Shown here: positions 1 through 6,140 of the stretch, one piece after another
Layout: each line of letters opens with the position of its first letter
How positions within the stretch are numbered: the stretch's first letter is position 1
Assembly: GCA_900554455.1 (NCBI GenBank)
Contig: USHT01000035.1
Location: 1-8,681 of the forward strand
Source: an uncultured Collinsella sp.
GTDB lineage: Bacteria > Actinomycetota > Coriobacteriia > Coriobacteriales > Coriobacteriaceae
Length of the DNA stretch: 8,681 bases
Direction: 5' to 3'
Notes under the pieces: model-generated
Seen by the model: the letters and a program-made list of their open reading frames with translations, nothing else
What the model was told of the DNA's origin: nothing
Databases searched by the model: none
Program-made: the position numbers and the translations under genes

Positions 1-1749
1 GGCGCGATGACCGTGGTCTGCTCGGATAAAACCGGCACCCTGACCATGAACGAGATGACGGTGAAAGCCATCATCACCGCCGACACCTGCTACCGCGTGG
101 ACGGCAACAGCTACGAGCCGGTGGGCAACATCTATCTCGAAGGCAGCGATGAGCCGGTGCAGATCCAGCCGGGCACCGTACTGGAGCAGTACCTGCGCAC
201 CATCGACCTGTGTAACGACAGCCAGCTGATTCAGGACGAGCGCGGCCTGTGGGGCATTACCGGCGGCCCGACCGAGGGCGCGCTGAAGGTGCTGGCGGCC
301 AAAGCCCACCTCGAGCCGGTCGTGACCACGCTGGTTAACAAGATCCCGTTCGACTCTCAGTACAAGTACATGAGCACCCACTACCAGATTGGCGGTGAGG
401 AGCAGATTTTGATCACCGGCGCGCCGGACGTGATTTTCGCCCTGTGTGAGCAGCAGCAGACCCGCAACGGTGCGCAAGCCTTTGACCGCGCGTACTGGGA
501 AACGGAGATGGAGCGCTATGCGCGTCAGGGGCTGCGCATGGTCGCCGCGGCGTTCAAGCCAGCGAACGGCGAGCAGGCATTGACTCACGACGATCTGAGC
601 CACGGCCTGATCTTCCTCGGCATCGCCGGGATGATGGATCCGCCGCGTCCGGAAGCGATTGACGCGATTAACGCCTGCCAGCAGGCGGGGATCCGCGTGA
701 AGATGATCACCGGCGATCACCCGCAGACGGCGATGAGCATCGGCCAGATGCTGGGGATCACCAACAGCGAGCAGGCGGTTACCGGCTATCAGCTGGAGAA
801 AATGGACGACGCCGAGCTGGCGGAAGCGGCGGTGAAGTATGACATCTTCGCCCGTACCAGCCCGGAGCATAAGCTGCGCCTGGTGAAAGCGTTGCAGGAT
901 AAAGGCGAAATCGTCGGTATGACCGGTGACGGCGTGAACGACGCGCCGGCGCTGCGCCAGGCGGACGTGGGTATCGCGATGGGCATCAAAGGCACGGAAG
1001 TCACCAAAGAGGCGGCGGACATGGTCCTGACGGACGATAACTTCGCCACCATCATCGGTGCCTGCGAAGAGGGCCGTCGCATCTACGACAACATCCGCAA
1101 GGTCATCCAGTTCCTGCTTTCGGCCAACCTTGCCGAGGTGTTCTCGGTGTTTATCGCCACGCTCATCGGCTTTACCATCTTCCAGCCGGTGCAGCTGCTG
1201 TGGGTGAACCTGGTCACCGACTGCTTCCCCGCGCTCGCGCTGGGCATGGAGGACGCCGAGGGCGATATCATGAAGCGCAAGCCGCGCAACGCCAAGGACG
1301 GTGTCTTTGCCGGTCACATGGGCCTGGACTGCGTGGTTCAGGGCCTGATCATTACCGTGCTGGTGCTGGCGAGCTTCTTTGTGGGCGTGTACTTTGACAT
1401 GGGCTACATCCACATCGCCGATATGATCGCCGGCAATGCCGACGAGGAAGGCGTGATGATGGCGTTCATCACGCTCAACATGGTCGAGATTTTCCACTGC
1501 TTCAATATGCGCAGCCGTCGTGCGTCGCTGTTTAGCATGAAGAAGCAGAACAAGTGGCTTTGGGCTTCGGCTGCGCTGGCGCTGGTGCTGACGGTTATCG
1601 TGACCGTGCAGCCGACGCTTGCCGAGATGTTCTTTGGCCCCGTGACGCTTGAGCTTAAGGGCGTTATCGCCGCGCTGGGCTTGGCCTTCCTGATCATTCC
1701 GCTGATGGAGATCTACAAGGCGATCATGCGCGCGGTCGAAAAAGAGTAA
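1..1749 (+). CDS. P-type Ca2+-transporting ATPase (PMCA/SERCA-like, type IIA/B), 5'-partial
   Basis: Membrane pump that exports a cation, probably Ca2+, using ATP through a phospho-aspartate intermediate. The reading frame is open from base 1, so the actuator domain and helices M1-M4 lie upstream of the window. Visible landmarks are the phosphorylation motif DKTGTLT (Asp codon 25-27), a nucleotide-binding domain, TGDHPQTA, TGDGVNDAP (922-948), and a C-terminal membrane domain. M5 carries LSANLAEV (Asn 1126-1128, Glu 1135-1137), M6 carries WVNLVTD (Asn 1207-1209, Thr 1216-1218, Asp 1219-1221) and M8 carries a Glu at 1486-1488. These match the Ca2+-coordinating positions of SERCA, which supports Ca2+ over Na+/K+ or H+. 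Oddities: the usual KGAP motif of the nucleotide pocket reads TGAPD (Thr codon 415-417), and codon use in the first ~1.1 kb differs from all neighbours (nearly all Pro codons CCG, many GCG and AAA). M4 is not visible, so ion specificity is inferred. Confidence 0.93.
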   Translation, partial: GAMTVVCSDKTGTLTMNEMTVKAIITADTCYRVDGNSYEPVGNIYLEGSDEPVQIQPGTVLEQYLRTIDLCNDSQLIQDERGLWGITGGPTEGALKVLAAKAHLEPVVTTLVNKIPFDSQYKYMSTHYQIGGEEQILITGAPDVIFALCEQQQTRNGAQAFDRAYWETEMERYARQGLRMVAAAFKPANGEQALTHDDLSHGLIFLGIAGMMDPPRPEAIDAINACQQAGIRVKMITGDHPQTAMSIGQMLGITNSEQAVTGYQLEKMDDAELAEAAVKYDIFARTSPEHKLRLVKALQDKGEIVGMTGDGVNDAPALRQADVGIAMGIKGTEVTKEAADMVLTDDNFATIIGACEEGRRIYDNIRKVIQFLLSANLAEVFSVFIATLIGFTIFQPVQLLWVNLVTDCFPALALGMEDAEGDIMKRKPRNAKDGVFAGHMGLDCVVQGLIITVLVLASFFVGVYFDMGYIHIADMIAGNADEEGVMMAFITLNMVEIFHCFNMRSRRASLFSMKKQNKWLWASAALALVLTVIVTVQPTLAEMFFGPVTLELKGVIAALGLAFLIIPLMEIYKAIMRAVEKE

Positions 1750-1976
1750 CGTTCCTGTCCGGGCCCGACCGCCTGCGGGGTTTCCACGGGCACGTCCTCG
1801 CCGCTTTGCGGCTGCGGGATGTTCGCTTTGATAACCCCTCCCGGCGTGTCCGGGGCTTCCTGCTGTCTCGGGGCAGCTATTTTCTGAAATGACTTTGCTG
1901 CAACCTTTCCTCGCCTTCGGCGGGCGTGGTAGCCTTTGTCGTTGATTAAACTCTTATGTGTAACGGAAGGACAAAT
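1750..1976. other. Intergenic spacer between Ca2+ ATPase and pth
   Basis: This 227-base GC-rich spacer has no gene I can support. It contains several short hairpins, such as GCCGC-ttt-GCGGC near 1799-1811, CCCGG-N5-CCGGG near 1842-1856 and CGCC-ttc-GGCG near 1910-1920. None is followed by a T-run, so no clear intrinsic terminator for the ATPase gene is visible. No convincing -35/-10 pair for pth was found either. An antisense frame runs open through the region but lacks any recognisable protein features. Confidence 0.5.
1965..1970 (+). promoter_or_regulatory. Ribosome binding site deciding the pth start
   Basis: GGAAGG lies six bases before the ATG at 1977. The earlier in-frame ATG at 1956 has no purine-rich site in front of it and would add seven residues that do not belong to the Pth fold, so 1977 is preferred. 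Confidence 0.7.
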
Positions 1977-2606
1977 ATGGCAGCTGCACAGCCGCTTAAG
2001 ATTCGCATGGTTGCCGGGCTTGGCAACCCGGGCGAGGAATATGCCAAGACCCGCCACAACGCCGGCTTTAAGGCAATCGACGAGCTGGCCCGTCAGGCCG
2101 GCGTCACGTACTGGAAAAACCAGGCCGGCGCCGAGGTCGCGCTCATCAACATCAACGACCCCGAGGAAGAGGGGGGCAAGCGGCAGATTGTGCTGGTCAA
2201 GCCGCAGTCGTACATGAATACCTCGGGCGGCCCCATCTCCAAGCTCTGTCGCGAGTACAAGATCAAGGCCGAGGAGCTGCTCGTAATCCACGACGAGCTC
2301 GACATTCCCGCCGGTGACGTGCGCGTCAAGGTCGGCGGCGGCCATGCCGGCCACAACGGCCTGCGTTCCATCATCGACAAGATGGGCAGCCGCGACTTCA
2401 GCCGCATCCGCACCGGCATCGGCAACCCTCCCGGCAAGATGGCCGTCGCCGACTACGTGCTTAAGCAGCTGCGCGCCCGCGAGGCCGAGGATTTCCAGGA
2501 CACCTGCGCCCGCGCGGCCGACGCCGCCGGCCTGGCGATCGTGCACGGCGTGGTCTATGCCCGCGACCACGTCAACGGCGCCGCCTCCGCCAACGGCAAG
2601 CACTAA
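1977..2606 (+). CDS. pth: Peptidyl-tRNA hydrolase
   Basis: Cytoplasmic esterase that cleaves peptidyl-tRNA released by drop-off or stalled ribosomes, so the tRNA can be reused. The 209-residue product is slightly longer than the E. coli enzyme (about 194). The family motifs are all present in order: GLGNPG with Asn17, TRHNAGF with the catalytic His27, PQSYMN with Asn81, IHDELD with Asp106, and GGGHAGHNGL with Asn127. These correspond to Asn10, His20, Asn68, Asp93 and Asn114 of the E. coli protein, so the enzyme should be active. The short acidic insert at about residues 60-68 (NDPEEEGGK) is a loop extension. The gene stands alone here: the upstream ATPase is 227 bases away and a strong terminator follows within the element downstream. 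The start was chosen at 1977 for its ribosome binding site. Confidence 0.96.
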   Translation: MAAAQPLKIRMVAGLGNPGEEYAKTRHNAGFKAIDELARQAGVTYWKNQAGAEVALININDPEEEGGKRQIVLVKPQSYMNTSGGPISKLCREYKIKAEELLVIHDELDIPAGDVRVKVGGGHAGHNGLRSIIDKMGSRDFSRIRTGIGNPPGKMAVADYVLKQLRAREAEDFQDTCARAADAAGLAIVHGVVYARDHVNGAASANGKH

Positions 2607-2608
2607 AA

Positions 2609-2806
2609 CCTACCATTTAGGGACAGGTTTATTTTGGCAGGTTTTATCTGCGGAAACGCCACAGTGAGCGCATCGCAATAAACCCTGCGCCGCCACATGC
2701 ACGCAACACCCCAAAGGGGGCCGGCCTCATCACAAACCGAGGCCGGCCCCCTTTGCCGTTTTACCCGATAAAACTGACCAAAATAATTCTGCCCCTGTTT
2801 GGTAGG
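2609..2806. repeat. 198-bp element with long imperfect terminal inverted repeats (MITE- or REPIN-like)
   Basis: The arm 2609-2648 is the reverse complement of 2767-2806 at 31 of 40 positions with no gaps. It begins CCTACCA and includes a 9-base exact block, TTATTTTGG. The pairing continues weakly inward (2649-2660 against 2755-2766, 7 of 12), giving 52-nt arms with 38 of 52 matches, and the base four positions CACT/AGTG outside also match. The core holds a 16-bp terminator hairpin. The left end starts two bases after the pth stop codon. There is no transposase gene in the window. Long near-symmetrical ends around a short non-coding core suggest a non-autonomous mobile element or a dispersed palindromic repeat; that interpretation is inference. 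Confidence 0.7.
2713..2762 (+). terminator. Strong intrinsic terminator after pth
   Basis: A perfect 16-bp stem (2713-2728 pairs with 2739-2754; A3-G5-CCGGCCTC on the left) with a 10-base loop ends in TTT and is followed by GCCGTTTT. It lies about 105 bases after the pth stop codon and should end transcription before the nfn promoter. The A-run at the 5' side of the stem would also allow some termination on the opposite strand. Confidence 0.85.
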
Positions 2807-2869
2807 CCGAAGTGGATAAACCCTGCTCCCAACCGCCGAAGACACACGTAAGTGACATGTCCATGAGGG

Positions 2870-2875
2870 TATAAT
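2870..2875 (+). promoter_or_regulatory. -10 box (TATAAT) of the nfnAB promoter
   Basis: A perfect TATAAT with an A/T-rich flank lies 106 bases before the nfnA start codon, between the pth terminator and the gene. No good -35 hexamer is found at 16-18 bases; the closest match, GTGACA at 2852-2857, leaves only a 12-base spacer. The promoter may therefore depend on an activator, or the -35 contact may be weak. The expected transcription start is near 2882. Confidence 0.6.
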
Positions 2876-2880
2876 TTGCA

Positions 2881-2917
2881 CCGTATGTCTGCACAACGCC
2901 TGTGCACGTACGGTTTT
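2881..2917 (+). promoter_or_regulatory. 5'-leader hairpin followed by a T-run (possible attenuator)
   Basis: CCGTA (2881-2885) pairs with TACGG (2909-2913), and inside it GCACA (2891-2895) pairs with TGTGC (2901-2905) around a 5-base loop. TTTT follows at 2914-2917. The hairpin begins at the predicted transcription start. It resembles a small intrinsic terminator or a 5' stabilising stem; either role is inference. Confidence 0.4.
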
Positions 2918-2966
2918 ATTCGGGCTACCGTTCATTTCCGTGGAGGCACGGTTCGGCAGTCCTAAC

Positions 2967-2976
2967 AAGAGAGGGG
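2967..2976 (+). promoter_or_regulatory. Ribosome binding site of nfnA
   Basis: AAGAGAGGGG lies four bases before the ATG at 2981 and is the best Shine-Dalgarno match in the leader. It fixes the start at 2981. Confidence 0.75.
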
Positions 2977-2980
2977 TTCT

Positions 2981-3820
2981 ATGTATAAGATCCTGGAGAA
3001 GACGCAGTTCTCGGAGAAGGTGTTCAAGTTCCGCATCGAGGCGCCTGCAATCGCCAAGCATGCGCACGCTGGACAGTTCCTCATGGTTCGCGCCAACGAG
3101 ACGGGCGAGCGTGTCCCGTTTACCCTGGCCGGCTGGAACGGTGACGAGGGCTGGGTCGAGTTCATCTTCATGGTGATCGGCAAGACCACCGAGATGCTGT
3201 CCACCTACGAGGCTGGCGAGTCGCTGCGCGACGTCGTGGGCCCGCTGGGCGTTCCCACCGAGATGGCTGAGGGCCCCTGCGCCGTCATTGGCGGCGGCGT
3301 CGGCCTGGCAATTGCCTTCCCGGTCGCCAAGCACCTGGTCGAGACCGGTCATGAGGTGCACGCCATCATGGGCGCCCGCACCAAGGACCTCCTGCTTATG
3401 GAGGACCAGTTCCGCGAGCTCCTCGACGAGGACCACATCCACATCACCACTGACGACGGCTCCTACGGCGAGCAGGGCGTTGTCACCGCTCCGCTGGAGC
3501 GCCTGCTGCAGGACAAGGCCGTGAGCCAGGTCTTCTGCGTCGGCCCCGTTCCGATGATGAAGTTCTCGACCCTCACCGCCCAGAAATACGACACCCCCAT
3601 CACCGCGTCGCTCAACCCCATCATGGTTGACGGCACCGGCATGTGCGGCTGCTGCCGCGTCGAGGTGGGCGGCGTGACCAAGTTCGCTTGCGTCGACGGC
3701 CCCGACTTCGATGCCACCCTGGTCGACTGGGATGACCTTCGTGCCCGCCAGGCCGCTTATCGTTCCGAAGAGGGCGAGTCCCTCAAGGCCTATGAGGAAA
3801 AGAGCTGCGCATGCCACTAG
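2981..3820 (+). CDS. nfnA: NADH-dependent ferredoxin:NADP+ oxidoreductase subunit A (FAD, [2Fe-2S])
   Basis: Small subunit of the cytoplasmic electron-bifurcating transhydrogenase NfnAB, which couples reduced ferredoxin and NADH to formation of two NADPH. The 279-residue product has the ferredoxin-NADP reductase fold: an N-terminal FAD-binding barrel with RVPFTL (44-49), a nucleotide-binding domain with AVIGGGVG (101-108), and a C-terminal [2Fe-2S] site. That site is VDGTGMCGCC (216-225) plus Cys237 in KFACVDGP. Cys222, Cys225 and Cys237 are the likely ligands; an aspartate serves as the fourth ligand in the family as I recall it, which would be Asp217 here. The gene overlaps the next by 10 bases, as expected for subunits made in equal amounts. 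Closely related proteins are annotated as sulfide dehydrogenase or dihydroorotate dehydrogenase electron-transfer subunits, but the partner gene favours NfnA. Confidence 0.9.
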   Translation: MYKILEKTQFSEKVFKFRIEAPAIAKHAHAGQFLMVRANETGERVPFTLAGWNGDEGWVEFIFMVIGKTTEMLSTYEAGESLRDVVGPLGVPTEMAEGPCAVIGGGVGLAIAFPVAKHLVETGHEVHAIMGARTKDLLLMEDQFRELLDEDHIHITTDDGSYGEQGVVTAPLERLLQDKAVSQVFCVGPVPMMKFSTLTAQKYDTPITASLNPIMVDGTGMCGCCRVEVGGVTKFACVDGPDFDATLVDWDDLRARQAAYRSEEGESLKAYEEKSCACH

Positions 3821-5220
3821 TTAACGGTCGTTTCGTTGCCGATATGAAGTCGCCCCGCACCCCCGATAACGAGGAGCCGGCTGCCGAGCGCGCCTGCGAC
3901 TTCCGCCCCGTCGACAAGGGCTTCACCGAGGAGATGGCGCTGGCCGAGGCCGAGCGCTGCCTCAACTGCAAGAAGCCGTTCTGTGTTGAGGGCTGCCCCG
4001 TCAACATCAACATCCCCCGCTTTATCGAGCAGATCCGCGAGAAGGACTTCGGCGGCGCCCTCGATACCATCCGCGAGGACTCCATGCTTCCCGCCATCTG
4101 CGGCCGCGTCTGCCCGCAGGAGAACCAGTGCGAGGGCAAGTGCATCCGTGGCAAGAAGTCCGAGCCTGTGGCCATCGGCCAGCTCGAGCGCTTCCTGGGT
4201 GACCGCCCCGAGCTCGCCTCCACGCCCAAGATGGCCCCCAAGAACGGCAAGAAGGTCGCCGTCGTCGGCTCCGGCCCGTCCGGCATCACCTGCGCCGGCG
4301 AGCTCGCCCGCAATGGCTTTGACGTCACCGTCTTTGAGGCTTTCTTCACCGGCGGCGGCGTGCTGGTCTACGGCATCCCCGAGTTCCGTCTGCCCAAGGC
4401 GGTCGTCAAGCGCGAGATTGACGGCCTGGAGGACATGGGCGTCAAGTTTGAGTACAACTCCGTCGTGGGCAACATGGCCACGGCCGAGGAGCTGTTCGAG
4501 CAGGGCTTCGACGCCATCTACGTGGCGACCGGCGCTGGCCTGCCCAAGTTCCTCAATGTCCCCGGCGAGAACCTGCCCAACGTCTTCTTCGCGAACGAGT
4601 ACCTCACCCGCGTGAACCTGATGAAGGCCAACAAGTTCCCCGAGTACGACACCCCCACCAAGCACGGCAAGAACGTCGTCGTCTTTGGTGGCGGCAACGT
4701 GGCTATGGACGCCGTCCGTACCGCTAAGCGCCTGGGCGCCGAGCACGCCATCATCGCCTACCGTCGTACCGAGGACGAGATGCCCTGCCGTCGCGCCGAG
4801 CTGCACCATGCTAAGGCCGAGGGCGTCGAGGTTCTGCCGCTCGTCTCCCCGCTCGAGTTTGTCGCCGGCGAGGACGGCTCCGTATGCGCCGTCAAGGTCC
4901 AGAAGATGGAGCTCGGCGAGCCCGACGAGTCCGGCCGCCGTCGCCCGGTGCCCATCGAGGGCGCCATCGAGGAGATCCCCTGCGACGTCGCGATCTCGGC
5001 TATCGGCACCAACGCCAACCCCTTCGCAAAGAAGATCGGCGGCAAGATGGAGCTCAACAAGTGGGGCTACATCGTCGCCGACGAGGAGACCGGCCAGACC
5101 ACCGATCCCCGCATCTGGGCCGGCGGCGACATCGTCACCGGTGCCGCTACGGTCATTCTGGCGATGGGTGCCGGCAAGAAGGCCGCCGCTTCCATCACCA
5201 AGAGCCTGCTGGGCGAGTAA
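3811..5220 (+). CDS. nfnB: NADH-dependent ferredoxin:NADP+ oxidoreductase subunit B (glutamate synthase small-chain-like)
   Basis: Large subunit of NfnAB, carrying the bifurcating FAD, two [4Fe-4S] clusters and the NADP(H) site. The 469 residues match the usual length. The N-terminal region has cysteines 50, 53, 58 and 62 (CLNCKKPFCVEGCP) and 97, 101, 107 and 111 (CGRVCPQENQCEGKC), followed by IGQLERF (122-128), where the family may use a Glu as a cluster ligand. The FAD Rossmann motif is VVGSGPSG (151-158), the NADPH motif GGGNVAMD is at 293-300, and AGGDIVTGA at 437-445 closes the FAD site. The start ATG at 3811 lies inside the nfnA end, with GAGG at 3794-3797 as a probable ribosome binding site. 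Such proteins are often annotated as NADPH-dependent glutamate synthase subunit (gltA/gltD); with no large glutamate synthase chain nearby and NfnA directly upstream, Nfn is the better call. Confidence 0.92.
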   Translation: MPLVNGRFVADMKSPRTPDNEEPAAERACDFRPVDKGFTEEMALAEAERCLNCKKPFCVEGCPVNINIPRFIEQIREKDFGGALDTIREDSMLPAICGRVCPQENQCEGKCIRGKKSEPVAIGQLERFLGDRPELASTPKMAPKNGKKVAVVGSGPSGITCAGELARNGFDVTVFEAFFTGGGVLVYGIPEFRLPKAVVKREIDGLEDMGVKFEYNSVVGNMATAEELFEQGFDAIYVATGAGLPKFLNVPGENLPNVFFANEYLTRVNLMKANKFPEYDTPTKHGKNVVVFGGGNVAMDAVRTAKRLGAEHAIIAYRRTEDEMPCRRAELHHAKAEGVEVLPLVSPLEFVAGEDGSVCAVKVQKMELGEPDESGRRRPVPIEGAIEEIPCDVAISAIGTNANPFAKKIGGKMELNKWGYIVADEETGQTTDPRIWAGGDIVTGAATVILAMGAGKKAAASITKSLLGE

Positions 5221-5248
5221 TCACCTACAGCGCTAACCACCAAACGGC

Positions 5249-5286
5249 AAAGTCCCCGTCGAGCACACGCCCGGCGGGGACTTTTT
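5249..5286 (+). terminator. Intrinsic terminator after nfnB, probably bidirectional
   Basis: AAAGTCCCCG (5249-5258) pairs perfectly with CGGGGACTTT (5275-5284) around a 16-base loop, and the T-run continues to 5286. It lies 28 bases after the nfnB stop. Read on the minus strand, the same stem is followed by GCCGTTT, so it could also stop transcription arriving from the cytidylate kinase-like gene. Confidence 0.85.
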
Positions 5287-5302
5287 CTATGCCGGCCGCC
5301 CG

Positions 5303-5338
5303 ACCGCCACAAAGGGGCGGCGCCTTTGTGGTGGTTTT
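5303..5338. terminator. Second hairpin between the convergent genes
   Basis: ACCGCCACAAAGG (5303-5315) pairs with CCTTTGTGGTGGT (5323-5335) with one G-U pair around a 7-base loop. TTTT occurs at 5335-5338. It sits seven to ten bases from the 3' end of the minus-strand gene, so it may act as a second terminator for either strand. On the minus strand no T-run follows directly. Confidence 0.55.
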
Positions 5339-5344
5339 GGTCGG

Positions 5345-5968
5345 TTAGCCTTCGAGTTGGGCCACCTTGTAGCGGTAGGCTGCGGCAATAGCGTCTTTGC
5401 AACCCTCGCGGCCCAGCTTGGCGCGGTTGACGACGATGTCTTTACCGCTCGTCATCTTCCATTTGCCGGCACTGTAGCGCTTATAGAACGCCTCGCGCGC
5501 CTTCTGCTGCTGTTTGACCAGCTTGGCGCCCTTCTTTTTGTTAAGGCCACGCTTCTTGCGCACGATCTCGACGCGGTCCTCAAAGGGAGCGGTCACCAAC
5601 ACGGCAATGTGGTTGGGGTTGTTACGCAGCAGGTAATCGGACAGACGGCCTTCGATAATGCAGCTCTCGGTCTCGCCCAGATCCAAAATCACCTGGCTCA
5701 TCTTTTGGAATAATTTGTCCGAGTACGAACGGGCATCGTAACGGTCGGGCAGGAACGCCATGTTCTCCACGGCCAGACGTTCGTCATAGGCGGCCATCTT
5801 ATCGAGTGACTCGCCCGCACGCAGCGATGCGCGCACCAGCAGCTCGTTGTCATACAGTGGAATCCCCAGCTCGTCGGCAAGCATGCGACCAATCTCGTGG
5901 CCCTCGGCGCCAAAGTCGCGCGCGATGGTAATGACCACAGGACTCTTCTTGTTCACCAGATCGCTCAT
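5345..5968 (-). CDS. Cytidylate kinase-like family protein
   Basis: A 207-residue soluble protein of the cytidylate kinase-like family, distinct from Cmk itself. The N-terminal strand and P-loop region reads ITIARDFGAEGHEIG (13-27), the position where relatives usually have a GSGGREIG-type loop, so both the nucleotide-binding glycines and the usual Arg are altered. The middle holds an acidic IIEGRLSDYLL segment and a VTAPFEDRVEIV segment typical of NMP-kinase folds, then a lysine-rich stretch (RKKRGLNKKKGAK) in the lid position, and a C-terminal VVNRAKLG segment. AAGGAA precedes the ATG by five bases. The substrate is unknown for most of this family, so I do not assign cmk. It follows the amino-acid importer on the same strand but is separated by a 171-base region holding a large palindrome, so it probably has its own transcription unit. 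Confidence 0.8.
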   Translation of the reverse strand: MSDLVNKKSPVVITIARDFGAEGHEIGRMLADELGIPLYDNELLVRASLRAGESLDKMAAYDERLAVENMAFLPDRYDARSYSDKLFQKMSQVILDLGETESCIIEGRLSDYLLRNNPNHIAVLVTAPFEDRVEIVRKKRGLNKKKGAKLVKQQQKAREAFYKRYSAGKWKMTSGKDIVVNRAKLGREGCKDAIAAAYRYKVAQLEG

Positions 5969-5969
5969 C

Positions 5970-6007
5970 GCGATTCCTTTCTAACAAATGAGAAATAGGC
6001 GATTCCT
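5970..6007. repeat. Short direct repeat GCGATTCCT upstream of the cytidylate kinase-like gene
   Basis: GCGATTCCT occurs at 5970-5978 and again at 5999-6007, with a third GATTCC at 6008-6013. The first copy overlaps the ribosome binding site of the gene (AGGAAT on the minus strand). A chance duplication or a regulatory site is equally possible. Confidence 0.35.
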
Positions 6008-6032
6008 GATTCCCATTTTGTCACTTACGACC

Positions 6033-6140
6033 GTCCTGGTTTCCCAAGTGCGGCAGATTGCCCCGAAAGAGGAGCGCCGCGTACTAAATGTACGCAAGCG
6101 ACGATTGAGAGGCAAGGTGCCGTGCTTGGGGAAGCAGGAC
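6033..6140. repeat. 108-bp imperfect palindrome downstream of the ABC permease gene
   Basis: The outer arms 6033-6055 and 6118-6140 are reverse complements at 19 of 23 positions. Further in, TTGCC (6058-6062) pairs with GGCAA (6111-6115), CGC (6075-6077) with GCG (6098-6100), and at the centre GCGTAC (6079-6084) pairs perfectly with GTACGC (6090-6095) around the loop TAAAT. The symmetry spans the whole element, centred at 6087, and its right end overlaps the stop codon of the permease gene by one base. No T-run follows on either side, so it is not a standard terminator. It may be a dispersed palindromic repeat, a processed RNA hairpin or an mRNA-stabilising 3' structure. Confidence 0.7.

Larger units (their letters stand above)
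2807..2980 (+). other. Promoter and leader region of nfnAB
   Basis: No gene is visible in this 174-base stretch. It holds a consensus -10 box, a hairpin directly after the predicted transcription start, two alternative hairpins nearer the gene, and the ribosome binding site. The A/T-rich promoter contrasts with the surrounding GC-rich coding DNA. Confidence 0.55.

Noticed and set aside
1713..2603. 296-codon minus-strand open frame opposite pth that continues through the spacer to the ATPase end
   Set aside because: Mostly antisense to pth; the spacer part has Pro/Gln/Glu-rich text but no motif or start signal of its own.
2852..2875. Complete sigma-70 promoter with GTGACA as -35 for nfnA
   Set aside because: The spacer to TATAAT would be 12 bases, too short; only the -10 box was kept.
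2603..3817. 404-codon minus-strand open frame across nfnA and the upstream intergenic region
   Set aside because: Antisense to nfnA, low-complexity Ala/Gly/Leu/His content, and it runs through the inverted-repeat element and terminator.
3817..4809. 330-codon minus-strand open frame opposite nfnB
   Set aside because: Antisense shadow, dominated by Ala, Gly, Leu, Asp and Val, with no family signature.
3811..5220. Glutamate synthase small subunit (gltD)
   Set aside because: There is no glutamate synthase large-chain gene next to it, while NfnA lies directly upstream with overlapping reading frames.
6033..6140. Palindrome as an intrinsic terminator of the ABC operon
   Set aside because: No T-run follows the structure on the minus strand and the outer arms are mismatched, so it was listed as a repeat instead.
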